DNA of 20,671 bases from Bacilli bacterium (GCA_900769965.1 CAAGIQ010000160.1:1-20671), one strand, 5' to 3'; positions 6,908 through 15,027 are shown, numbered from the stretch's first letter. Program-made: numbers and translations. The notes: generated by a model from the letters alone, not told the origin.

Positions 6908-6992
6908 TTGAAAAAAGTGCACTCACACGCTTGAAAAAAGTGCACTTGCATGCCAGAAAAAAGTGCACTTATATATTTGAAAATAGTGCACT
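6908..6992 (+). repeat. four direct repeats with 23-bp period and GTGCAC core
   Basis: The unit TTGAAAAAAGTGCACT occurs at 6908-6923, 6931-6946, 6954-6969 (first bases CAG in place of TTG) and 6977-6992 (one A changed to T). The palindromic core GTGCAC begins at 6917, 6940, 6963 and 6986, an exact 23-bp step. The 7-bp spacers between units are all different, so the unit and its spacing are conserved while the spacers are not. This is the pattern of binding sites for a protein on successive turns of DNA (iteron or multiple operator). The last copy overlaps the promoter of the next gene. The binding protein is unknown. Confidence 0.9.
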
Positions 6993-7005
6993 TATATAGT
7001 AGAAT
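6977..7005 (+). promoter_or_regulatory. promoter of the DUF4143 ATPase gene, embedded in the repeat array
   Basis: TTGAAA (6977-6982), the first bases of the fourth repeat, serves as -35; a 17-bp spacer leads to TAGAAT (7000-7005). The GTGCAC core lies between the two elements, so a protein bound to the repeat would block RNA polymerase. The start would be near 7012. The ribosome site AAGGTGAT (7014-7021) then precedes ATG 7027. Confidence 0.65.
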
Positions 7006-7026
7006 CATATTGAAAGGTGATTAACT

Positions 7027-8340
7027 ATGCCAATTATACTTGAAAATTATAAAGAACGATTAATTGATAAAACTATTGAGTTATATTTAAAAACTTTTAA
7101 AGCGATTCAAATTGTTGGTCCAAAATGGTGTGGCAAAACATGGACTAGTATGCATCATGGTAATTCTATTGTTAGATTAACTGATATAGAGAAAAGAAAA
7201 CTAGCTATACTTAATCCGAAGTTAATTTTAAATGAGAATATTCCAGAGGTTATTGATGAATGGCAACTAGTGCCAGAATTGTGGGATGCTATTAGAAATG
7301 AATGTGATCTGAGGGTATCAAAAGGAAATTTTATTTTAACAGGCTCAACCGCTTTACTAGATAAGGAAGAGAAATCTAAGATTAAGCATACTGGTACTGG
7401 TAGAATCATTAAAATAAATATGTTTCCTATGACAACATTAGAATTAGGTAAATCTCTTGATTATATTTCCTTAATGGATATGTATGAAGGAAAGGAAATT
7501 AATAAATTAGTTGATCCTTTTGATATTTATGAACTTACTCGACTTATTATAAATGGCGGATGGCCTGAAAATTTAGACCTTTCAAATTTAGAAAGTGATG
7601 GTTTACTAGCACGCGAATATATAAAGTCAGTTGTAGAAAATGACGTTAATGAAAATTACAATGACGATAAATTCTTGTTTGACTCACAAAAAATGATGAT
7701 GATTCTTAAGTCATTAGCAAGAAATGAGTCTAGTTATGCAGCAGAAGCAACTATTTTGAGAGATTGCTTTAATTTTAGTAATGGCGAAGAACAAACATTA
7801 AATAAAAGAACATTATCTAGATATTTAGACATTCTAGAAAAACTATATATTATAAATAATCAAGAAGCTTATTCAACTAATTATAGATCTAGTTCAAGGG
7901 TTGGAAAAAAGGTAAAGAGAAGATTTGTCGATCCGTCACTTGCGGCTGCTCTTTTAGGCTTAACTTCTGAAAAACTAATTAAAGATTTAAATACATTTGG
8001 ATTATTGTTTGAGTCTTTAGTAATTAGAGATTTAAACGTGTATATGGAATATTATAGAGGTCACGTTTATGCTTTTAGAGATAATTTAAGTTATGATGAG
8101 GTTGATGCTATAGTTGAATTTAGTGATGGTGAATATGGTGCAATTGAAATTAAACTAGGAGATAATCAAATAGATGAAGCAATAAAATCATTAACTAAAT
8201 TTAATAATAATGTCGCTAAAAAGCCTAAATTTTTGTGTGTGATTGTAGGTATAGGATTTGGACTTACAAGAGATCCTAAATCTGGAGTATATGTTGTTCC
8301 ATATAATACATTAGGAATGCATTTTAACGTTGCTTCCTAA
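7027..8340 (+). CDS. AAA-type ATP-binding protein with DUF4143 C-terminal domain
   Basis: This is one of the widespread single-gene ATPases of the AAA_14/DUF4143 type (COG1373), often multi-copy in genomes; their function is not established. The N-terminal domain has Walker A GPKWCGKT (31-38), Walker B EVIDEWQ (D77, E78), a sensor-like NFILTGSTAL (101-110) and TGTGRI before a MFPMTTLELG segment. A long helical middle (about 170-290) follows. The DUF4143 end carries VDAIVEFSDGEYGAIEIKLG, with the D-x(n)-E-x-K spacing of PD-(D/E)XK nucleases, so a nuclease-like fold is plausible but activity is unproven. The 437-residue frame is complete. It breaks the conserved dnaN-yaaA order, has its own promoter, and favours AAT and GTT-type codons more than its neighbours, suggesting acquisition. 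No toxin or partner gene is visible. Confidence 0.88.
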   Translation: MPIILENYKERLIDKTIELYLKTFKAIQIVGPKWCGKTWTSMHHGNSIVRLTDIEKRKLAILNPKLILNENIPEVIDEWQLVPELWDAIRNECDLRVSKGNFILTGSTALLDKEEKSKIKHTGTGRIIKINMFPMTTLELGKSLDYISLMDMYEGKEINKLVDPFDIYELTRLIINGGWPENLDLSNLESDGLLAREYIKSVVENDVNENYNDDKFLFDSQKMMMILKSLARNESSYAAEATILRDCFNFSNGEEQTLNKRTLSRYLDILEKLYIINNQEAYSTNYRSSSRVGKKVKRRFVDPSLAAALLGLTSEKLIKDLNTFGLLFESLVIRDLNVYMEYYRGHVYAFRDNLSYDEVDAIVEFSDGEYGAIEIKLGDNQIDEAIKSLTKFNNNVAKKPKFLCVIVGIGFGLTRDPKSGVYVVPYNTLGMHFNVAS

Positions 8341-8357
8341 GAAGTCCCCTATCTTCT

Positions 8358-8867
8358 GTGAGACAAATTAGGCGAAAAAAAGTGTTCATACCATATGTGA
8401 GGCTAACTGATGTTAATGTCAAGAATTGTTTTGCTATAGGTAGTGTAACAAAAGACAAAGCTTGCGCTCAAACTGACGGCTTTGGTTTATACTGCAAAAC
8501 TTCATTGGTAGGATTTGTATATGATAATTTTTCATGTACTCACATTGAAGAAGAGTATAGATGCCCACCGACACCAAATTATAGTGCAGGAATGGAGAAA
8601 TACAGAATTGATATAACACCTGATATGCTTGAGAATTGTCAGGTTCACTTTGAAAACAACTATTGTGTTAGCGATTTAGTTAACACATATTCACCATGCA
8701 ATTATATTGTCACTAATTACTTAGTTTATAAGAGCATGCCTACTTACACGATAACTAGCAACATCTTAAATGATGAGCTTAAAACACAAGGTACATTTGT
8801 TGGCTTTGATTTTGAAAATGTTTGGGTTATGGGAAATGAATATCCTGAACTGATAAACAATAGATGA
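8358..8867 (+). pseudogene. C-terminal remnant of a surface-type (GLUG/beta-helix-like) protein
   Basis: The open frame runs from a stop at 8325 to TGA 8865-8867. Its only early start is GTG 8358, with no ribosome site; the first in-frame ATG is codon 79. The sequence VNVKNCFAIGSVT and later TSLVGFVYDNFSCTHIEE resembles GLUG/beta-helix repeats of large bacterial surface proteins. The end, FVGFDFENVWVMGNEYPELI, is typical of the C-terminus of such repeats, where a WDF-type strand closes the domain. No signal peptide or anchor is seen and the left part is missing. I read it as the tail of a once much larger gene, cut off by the change that brought in the ATPase. Alternative: a short expressed Cys-rich protein of unknown function. 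Confidence 0.55.
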
Positions 8868-8878
8868 GTTAATGCTAG

Positions 8879-8916
8879 AACGCTATTAAATTATTGATTA
8901 TTAACAGAGTGTTTTT
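8879..8916 (+). terminator. weak terminator-like hairpin after the remnant gene
   Basis: AACGCT (8879-8884) can pair with AGTGTT (8908-8913, one G-U), with an inner TTAA/TTAA pairing and an internal loop, followed by T to 8916. It is imperfect and AT-rich, and is the only candidate for ending transcription before yaaA. Confidence 0.3.
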
Positions 8917-8952
8917 GAAGTTAATTTTTGAACGGGTTAACTTTTGAATTTA
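8912..8952 (+). repeat. three short direct repeats TTTTTGAA plus TTAA
   Basis: TTTTTGAA at 8912-8919 and 8925-8932, and CTTTTGAA at 8941-8948, are each followed within one to four bases by TTAA. The spacing is uneven (13 and 16 bp). It may be a degenerate binding array or simple AT-rich sequence. AAGTTAA and TTAACTT within it also form an inverted repeat. Confidence 0.4.
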
Positions 8953-8997
8953 ATATTTTAATTAAGTATTGATTTTAAAGCCATTAGAGAAGAAAAA

Positions 8998-9033
8998 ATA
9001 TATATTATATATATAATATATATATGCTATAAT
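8998..9033 (+). promoter_or_regulatory. 26-bp AT palindrome and extended -10 promoter of yaaA-recF-gyrBA
   Basis: Positions 8998-9023 form a perfect 26-bp palindrome of A and T only, centred between 9010 and 9011. It is followed at once by TGCTATAAT (9025-9033), a perfect extended -10 element. The palindrome covers the -35 position. It could be an operator, a cruciform, or simple AT-repeat sequence. The start near 9040 gives a short leader with AAGAGGA (9044-9050) before ATG 9058. This is likely the main promoter of the operon that runs to the CLC gene. Confidence 0.6.
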
Positions 9034-9057
9034 ATATAAGTCTAAGAGGATTTTTAT

Positions 9058-9264
9058 ATGGAAGAAAAAAAGATCAGCACAGAATACATCACACTAGGTC
9101 AATTCTTAAAATTTGCTAACATCATCGAAACTGGTGGTAGAGAAAAAGAATTCCTTAAAACAAACGTAGTTTTAGTTAACTCTATTGAAGAAAATAGAAG
9201 AGGTAGAAAACTATATAGAGGAGATGTTGTCGAAGTTAATAATAAATCTTTCAAAATATGTTGA
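9058..9264 (+). CDS. yaaA: S4-domain RNA-binding protein YaaA (RlbA)
   Basis: A 68-residue single S4 domain, as in B. subtilis YaaA/RlbA (about 71 residues), which always sits before recF. The S4 pattern is seen as TLGQFLKFANIIETGGREKEFLK, then VVLVNSIEENRRGRKLYRGD and VVEVNNKSFKI. S4 domains bind structured RNA, and this family has been linked to ribosome assembly. The start is supported by AAGAGGA 7 nt upstream. Its stop overlaps the start of recF by 7 nt, so recF translation is probably coupled to it. It is the first gene of the yaaA-recF-gyrB-gyrA operon, separated from dnaN by the inserted ATPase segment. Confidence 0.93.
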   Translation: MEEKKISTEYITLGQFLKFANIIETGGREKEFLKTNVVLVNSIEENRRGRKLYRGDVVEVNNKSFKIC

Positions 9265-10343
9265 TAACTAGACTTAGTTTATTAAACTTTAGAAATTTTG
9301 AAACGTTAACATTCGACTTCTCAAACGGTATAAATTTTATTCTAGGCGAGAACGCTTCTGGAAAGACAAATCTTATAGAAGCTATATACTATCTTTCTTC
9401 CACAAGATCATTTAAGAGAAATAACGATAGGGACTTAGTTAATTTCAATAAGAAGTTCGCATCGTTAGGCCTTAACTATTCATCCTTAAAAGAAGGAAAC
9501 CATTCTTTAAAAATCGATATCTTAGAACAAGGAAAAATCGTCTATGTAGACGATGATAAACAAAAGAGCGTCATGAGTGTTATAGGTAAGTTACCTGTTA
9601 TAGCTTATGATCCTTACTCGACATTTCTATTTAGAGATGATCCGCAATCTAGACGTAAGATGATAGATGAATCTCTATCGACTATATCTCAAAATTATTT
9701 GTACTCCTTAGCGCGATACAAAAAGTTATTAAAAGAGAGAAATATAGCCTTAAATCAACACTACGATGAAGATGTTATAGACGTTTTAACAGAAGAATTG
9801 ATAAAACTTTCTTATGTTATCACCAAAGAAAGAATCAAGTTTATAGAAGATATAAATAGATTCATAGCGCCTATATATAAAGAGATTTTCGATAAAAGTG
9901 ACGAATTGAGACTAGATTATATAACTAATGTTAAATTCGACGAAAACTATGAAGAATTCTTTAAAAAGAATAAGACTCAATTCGATCTATACAAGACGGA
10001 AGAGAGAATAAAATGCGTTACTTTATTAGGTAATCATCGCGATGACTTAGTAGCGTACATAGGTAAAAAGAACGTAGCTATATATTGTTCACAAGGTCAA
10101 AATAGATTAGTTACTCTAGCGTTAAAATTTGCGCTAGGAAAGTTATATGAGAAGAAGTTTGGGGAACAACCGATATTTCTTCTAGATGATGTCCTATCAG
10201 ATCTAGATGAAGAGAGAAAAGAAAACATTATCCTTTATCTAAAGAAACAAGGACAAGTATTTATAACAGGAACTAAAGAGATAGAAAGTATACAAAACGT
10301 ATACGAGCTAAAAGATAGCAAACTAACAAGAAAGGAAAGATAA
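9258..10343 (+). CDS. recF: DNA replication and repair protein RecF
   Basis: RecF is an SMC-like ATPase that helps RecOR load RecA at single-strand gaps. Walker A is GENASGKT (30-37) followed by NLIEAIYYLSSTRSFK, the ABC-type signature is CSQGQNRL (277-284), and Walker B with the D-loop is PIFLLDDVLSDLDEERK near residues 305-321. The 361 residues match the usual 355-375. ATG 9258 lies inside the end of yaaA (overlap 7 nt) and has no clear ribosome site of its own, consistent with translational coupling. One base separates its stop from gyrB. Rare codons such as ATA are more frequent here than in the gyrase genes, fitting low expression. Confidence 0.97.
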   Translation: MLITRLSLLNFRNFETLTFDFSNGINFILGENASGKTNLIEAIYYLSSTRSFKRNNDRDLVNFNKKFASLGLNYSSLKEGNHSLKIDILEQGKIVYVDDDKQKSVMSVIGKLPVIAYDPYSTFLFRDDPQSRRKMIDESLSTISQNYLYSLARYKKLLKERNIALNQHYDEDVIDVLTEELIKLSYVITKERIKFIEDINRFIAPIYKEIFDKSDELRLDYITNVKFDENYEEFFKKNKTQFDLYKTEERIKCVTLLGNHRDDLVAYIGKKNVAIYCSQGQNRLVTLALKFALGKLYEKKFGEQPIFLLDDVLSDLDEERKENIILYLKKQGQVFITGTKEIESIQNVYELKDSKLTRKER

Positions 10344-10344
10344 T

Positions 10345-12390
10345 ATGGAAGAGAAAGAAAAAGTCGAACTAGTAGTTGAAGAAGACGAAGTAGAAGAAAA
10401 GGAAGACTTTACTTCAGAAAAAGTCGACTATAAAAACATTTCGGTAGAAGAAGAATTAGAAGAAGAAAAAGCTAAATCTCATTACACTGCGGATGATATT
10501 AAAGTTCTTGAAGGTCTAGAACCAGTAAGACAACGTCCAGGTATGTACATAGGTACCACTTCTTCAAAAGGATTACATCACCTTGTTAGAGAAATAGTTG
10601 ATAACGCTGTCGATGAAGCCTTAGCTGGCTATTGTCATCACATAGTAATAACTCTTGAAAAAGATGGTTCAGTTACTGTCGAAGATGATGGTAGAGGAAT
10701 TCCATGTGGAATCGTTGGTCAAACTGGAAAATCCGGTGTTGAAACAGTCTACACAGTTCTTCACGCTGGTGGTAAGTTTGAAGGATCTGATGGTTATAAG
10801 GTTTCAGGTGGTCTTCATGGTGTCGGCGCTTCAGTAGTTAATGCCCTTTCTACTCACGTTACTGTTACAGTTTTTAAAGAAGGAAAAATTCATCAAATCA
10901 AGTTTGCTAACGGTGGCCATGTTGTCGATAACGGAATTAAAATTATTGGAACATGTCCAGAAGAAAAAACAGGTACAACCGTTAACTTTAAACCTGATCC
11001 AGAAATCTTTAAAGAAACTACAGTTTTCCAATTCTCTGAATTAAGAGACTATATAAGACAAACAGCGTACTTAATTAGAAACTTAAGTCTTACTTTAGTC
11101 GATGACAGAGAGGAAGAACCATATAAAGAAACCTACTGCTACGCCGGAGGTATCGCTGAATACGTAAGCTACATTAACGGTGGAAAAGATAAAGTATTCG
11201 ATAAAGTTCTTTATTTTGAAGGTAAAGCTGATGGAATATTCGTCGAAGCGGCTTTCCAACCGACAAGAGGATCTATATTCACTATTAAATCCTTCTGTAA
11301 CAACATCTGCACTGCTGGTGGCGGTACACATGAAGAAGGCTTCCGTCTCGCTTTAGGAAGAGAGTTAAACAAATACTTCCAAGCTAAAGGTTGGATCAAA
11401 GGAACTGAAGAAAATTTCCTTTACGAAGACTTATCAGAAGGATTAACAGCAGTTATCTCAGTTAAACATCCAGATCCACAATATGAAGGTCAAGTTAAAG
11501 ATAAGTTAGGAAGTGCGGAAGTTAGAAAGATCGTATCTTCTATCGTTGGCGATAAACTTTCTACCTGGCTTATGGAGAATCCAAAAGAAGGACGTTTGTT
11601 CTTCGAAAGAGCTTTATCAGCTTTTAAAGGTAGAAAAGCAGCTGAAAGAGCGAGAAAGAACATTCAATCAAAAGGCTCATTAGGTGGCTCAATGCCAGAT
11701 AAATTAGCTGATTGTATCTCTAAAAAACCAGAGGAAAGAGAAATATTCATCGTTGAAGGTAATTCCGCTGGAGGTAGTGCTAAAAACGGAAGAGACAGCT
11801 ACACTCAAGCTATTCTTCCATTAAGAGGTAAAATCTTAAATATTGAAAAAGCTCAAGCTACACGTATAGAAAAGAACGCTGAAATTGAAAACTTAATTCA
11901 AGCTATCGGTGCATCTTACGGTGAACACTTCGATATTTCTAAGATTAGGTATCACAAAGTAATAATCATGACCGATGCTGATGTCGATGGTTCTCACATC
12001 CGTATCTTGTTATTGACCTTCTTCTACAGATTCATGAAACCTTTAGTAGAACAAGGTTATGTCTATATCGCTCAACCTCCTCTTTATAAACTCACATATC
12101 AAGGACACGACTACTACTGCTTTAAGGAAGAAGAGTTAGATGAGTTAAGATCTAAACTCCCTCTTAACGCTAGATACGCTTTACAGAGATATAAAGGTCT
12201 TGGTGAAATGGATGCTAGCCAATTAGCGGAAACCACCATGGAAAAAGAAAAGCGCAAGATGTGGAGAGTTAGAGTAGAAGATGCTGAAGCTGCTAACAAT
12301 GCCTTAATCGATCTCATGGGTGAAAATGTTGAACCGAGAAAAGATTACATTACTACAAACGCCAAGTTTGTAAAGAACTTAGATATTTAG
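10345..12390 (+). CDS. gyrB: DNA gyrase subunit B
   Basis: The ATPase half of gyrase, which introduces negative supercoils. The GHKL ATP site is seen as EIVDNAVDEALAGY (E83, N87), DDGRGIP (114-120) and GGLHGVGASVVNAL (155-168). The TOPRIM metal site is EGNSAGGSAK (E471) and TDADVDGSHIR (D544, D546, D548). The C-terminal end has RYKGLGEMDASQL. The protein is 681 residues, longer than the usual 635-650, because about 45 residues rich in Glu precede the conserved start YTADDIKVLEGLEPVRQRPG. AAGGAAAG before ATG 10345 supports the long start. gyrA follows after 18 nt. A ParE identity is less likely given the neighbouring recF and gyrA. Confidence 0.97.
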   Translation: MEEKEKVELVVEEDEVEEKEDFTSEKVDYKNISVEEELEEEKAKSHYTADDIKVLEGLEPVRQRPGMYIGTTSSKGLHHLVREIVDNAVDEALAGYCHHIVITLEKDGSVTVEDDGRGIPCGIVGQTGKSGVETVYTVLHAGGKFEGSDGYKVSGGLHGVGASVVNALSTHVTVTVFKEGKIHQIKFANGGHVVDNGIKIIGTCPEEKTGTTVNFKPDPEIFKETTVFQFSELRDYIRQTAYLIRNLSLTLVDDREEEPYKETYCYAGGIAEYVSYINGGKDKVFDKVLYFEGKADGIFVEAAFQPTRGSIFTIKSFCNNICTAGGGTHEEGFRLALGRELNKYFQAKGWIKGTEENFLYEDLSEGLTAVISVKHPDPQYEGQVKDKLGSAEVRKIVSSIVGDKLSTWLMENPKEGRLFFERALSAFKGRKAAERARKNIQSKGSLGGSMPDKLADCISKKPEEREIFIVEGNSAGGSAKNGRDSYTQAILPLRGKILNIEKAQATRIEKNAEIENLIQAIGASYGEHFDISKIRYHKVIIMTDADVDGSHIRILLLTFFYRFMKPLVEQGYVYIAQPPLYKLTYQGHDYYCFKEEELDELRSKLPLNARYALQRYKGLGEMDASQLAETTMEKEKRKMWRVRVEDAEAANNALIDLMGENVEPRKDYITTNAKFVKNLDI

Positions 12391-12408
12391 AAAGGAGCTA
12401 ACTAGATT

Positions 12409-15027
12409 ATGGAAGAAAAAGAATTAGATAATATTCCTCAAGAAATCTCAGAGGAAGAAGAGACTAAAGCTCCAAAAGGCGAAGGAATTAAAGACGTCAA
12501 AGAAGGTATCCAAGGAGGTATCGATGATGTCGAAATGGCTCCAATTGTAAAAGAATCGTTCCTAGACTATGCGATGTCAGTTATAGTCTCAAGAGCTTTA
12601 CCTGATGCTAGAGATGGTTTTAAACCAGTTCAAAGAAGAATTATATACGGCATGAGCGAAGCGGGTATGACACCTGATAAACCATTTAAGAAATCCGCTC
12701 GTATCGTCGGTGATGTCATGGGTAAATATCACCCACACGGCGATAGCTCAATCTACTTAGCTATGGCCAGATTAGCTCAAGATTTCGCGGTTAGATACCC
12801 TCTAGTAGAAGGTCACGGTAACTACGGATCTCAAGATGGTGATGAACCAGCTGCTAGCAGATACACCGAAGCTAGAATGGCTAAATTAGCTTTGGAAATG
12901 GTTAAAGAGTTAGGTAAAGAAACAGTTAAGTTTATACCAACCTACGATAGCGATGGCGAAGAACCAGAAGTTTTACCTTCTAGAATTCCAAACCTTTTGA
13001 TAAATGGATCATCAGGTATCGCTGTTGGTATGGCGACAAACATACCTCCACATAACTTAAAAGAAACTATTTCAGGTGCTCAAGCTTTATTAAAGAATCC
13101 TGAATTGACATCTTTCGATTTGATGCAGTACATCCACGGACCAGATTTTCCAGGTGGAGGCACAATTTTAGGAAGAACCGGAATCAAGAATTACTTTGAA
13201 AAAGGTCAAGGAAGCATTAGAGTTAGAGGAAAATATAACTTAGTTGAGAATAATGGAAGAACTACCATCGTCTTTACTGAAGTTCCTTACATGGTTAACA
13301 AGAAAGAGTTAGCCAAGAAGATTATTGAATTAGTCGATTCTAAAACTTTAGAAGGTATTTCCGCTATCAACGATTACTCCTCTCATAAGATGGGTACAAG
13401 ATTTGAAATCGAACTCAAGAAAGGTGCTAACGTTGAGATAGTTTTAAATCACTTATTTAAATACACTAAGTTACAAGATAGTTTTGCTGTTAACATGTTA
13501 GCTCTCGATAACGGTGCGCCAAAAATCTTAAACATGAAGCAAGCTTTGAACATCTTCAACAAATTCCAATGCGAATTAGTCGAGAGAAGAACTAGATATA
13601 ACTTAGCTAAAGCTCAAGATAGATTACACATCTTAGAAGGTTTATTAAAAGCTATCGATAACATCGATGATATCGTAAAGATAATCAAAGAATCTTCATC
13701 TACGGAAGTAGCGACTAACTCACTTATCGCTAAATACGGATTCTCCGATAAGCAAGTAAAAGCTATCTTAGATATGAATTTACGTAGATTAGTCGGCTTA
13801 GAAAGAGATAAGATTCTTAAGGAAGATGGAGAGTTAAAAGCGGATATCGCTAAATATAACCTTATTCTTTCCGATGTTTCTGTTCTCCACCAAGTCGTCT
13901 ACGATGAATTAGAAGAAATCAAGAACAAGTATGGCGATGATAGAAGAACATCTATTAGCGATGAAATCTATTCCGATGAAGATGAAGATTTAATAGCTGA
14001 TGAAGAAATCTTAATCATGCAGACAACTTCAGGTTATATCAAACGTTTACCTCCATCAACATTTAAAACTCAAAATAGAGGTGGAGTTGGCGTTATCGGT
14101 ATGACTACTAAAGATGAAGATGATATCGTCGACATCTTAGCTCACTCCCGTACTAAAACCGATGTCTTATTCTTCACTAACTTCGGTAAAGTATATAGAT
14201 TAAGAGGTTATCAAATTCCAGAAGGCGGCAGAACTTCTAAAGGAATGCCTATCGTTAACCTTCTTAGATTAGAAGAAAATGAAAAAGTATTGAGCATCAT
14301 CTCGATGAACGAATACGATGAGAATCATTTCTTATTCTTCATAACTAAGAACGGTATCGTTAAGAAGACCTCTTCGAACCAATTTGAAAACATCAACAGC
14401 AACGGTAAGATCGCCATCTCCTTAAAAGAAGGCGATACCTTATACGGAGTAACTTTAACCGATGGAAATACTATCGTATCCTTAGGTTCCTCCTTAGGTA
14501 AAGTCTGTTCGTTCTACGAAAGAGATGTTAGACCTATGGGAAGAACAGCCTCGGGTGTTATCGGTATGAACTTAGACGGCGGAGTTATCGTCGGTTACTG
14601 CACCTCCTTACAAGGAACAAAGATTTTAACCTTATCCGAAAACGGCTATGGAAAATTGTCCGATGTTACTCAATATAGATTAACTTCTAGAGGTAGCAAA
14701 GGTGTCTTAGCTTTGAAAGTCAGCGAAAAAGCTGGAAGTTTAGTTTCCTTAAAGTGCGTTCATGGAGATGAAAATGTCATCATCATGACTAAAGAAGGAA
14801 CAGTTTTAAAGACAAGAATTTCTGAAATCCATGAAGCTAACAGAGCCACAATGGGTGTTAAAGTTATTAGACTTAAAGAAGGAGAATCAATTTCTGAAGT
14901 CTTAATTGAACCTTCAGAAGAAGATCTTGAAGCAAAAGACGATCCTTCATTAGATACAGAAGCAAAAGATGAAGCTTTAGAAAATCTCTTAAATAAAGAA
15001 ACTTTGGAAGAAGAAGAAAATGAGTAA
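12409..15027 (+). CDS. gyrA: DNA gyrase subunit A
   Basis: The DNA-cutting and wrapping half of gyrase. The catalytic tyrosine is Y152 in AASRYTEARM. The helix-turn-helix is KYHPHGDSSIYLAMARLAQ, where S113 equals E. coli Ser83 but L117 replaces the acidic residue at E. coli 87. The coiled-coil gate lies near 370-510. The C-terminal pinwheel starts near 530 with the GyrA box as QNRGGVG (555-561; consensus QRRGGKG), then repeats of the type GKVYRLRGYQIPEGGR. About 30 extra acidic residues precede the conserved FLDYAMSVIVSRALPDARDG, and the tail after about 830 is strongly acidic. AAAGGAG (12391-12397) supports the start. The next gene overlaps its end by 8 nt. Confidence 0.97.
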   Translation: MEEKELDNIPQEISEEEETKAPKGEGIKDVKEGIQGGIDDVEMAPIVKESFLDYAMSVIVSRALPDARDGFKPVQRRIIYGMSEAGMTPDKPFKKSARIVGDVMGKYHPHGDSSIYLAMARLAQDFAVRYPLVEGHGNYGSQDGDEPAASRYTEARMAKLALEMVKELGKETVKFIPTYDSDGEEPEVLPSRIPNLLINGSSGIAVGMATNIPPHNLKETISGAQALLKNPELTSFDLMQYIHGPDFPGGGTILGRTGIKNYFEKGQGSIRVRGKYNLVENNGRTTIVFTEVPYMVNKKELAKKIIELVDSKTLEGISAINDYSSHKMGTRFEIELKKGANVEIVLNHLFKYTKLQDSFAVNMLALDNGAPKILNMKQALNIFNKFQCELVERRTRYNLAKAQDRLHILEGLLKAIDNIDDIVKIIKESSSTEVATNSLIAKYGFSDKQVKAILDMNLRRLVGLERDKILKEDGELKADIAKYNLILSDVSVLHQVVYDELEEIKNKYGDDRRTSISDEIYSDEDEDLIADEEILIMQTTSGYIKRLPPSTFKTQNRGGVGVIGMTTKDEDDIVDILAHSRTKTDVLFFTNFGKVYRLRGYQIPEGGRTSKGMPIVNLLRLEENEKVLSIISMNEYDENHFLFFITKNGIVKKTSSNQFENINSNGKIAISLKEGDTLYGVTLTDGNTIVSLGSSLGKVCSFYERDVRPMGRTASGVIGMNLDGGVIVGYCTSLQGTKILTLSENGYGKLSDVTQYRLTSRGSKGVLALKVSEKAGSLVSLKCVHGDENVIIMTKEGTVLKTRISEIHEANRATMGVKVIRLKEGESISEVLIEPSEEDLEAKDDPSLDTEAKDEALENLLNKETLEEEENE

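Noticed and set aside
6908..6992. CRISPR array
   Set aside because: The repeats are 16 bp with 7-bp spacers and no cas genes are near; far too short for CRISPR.
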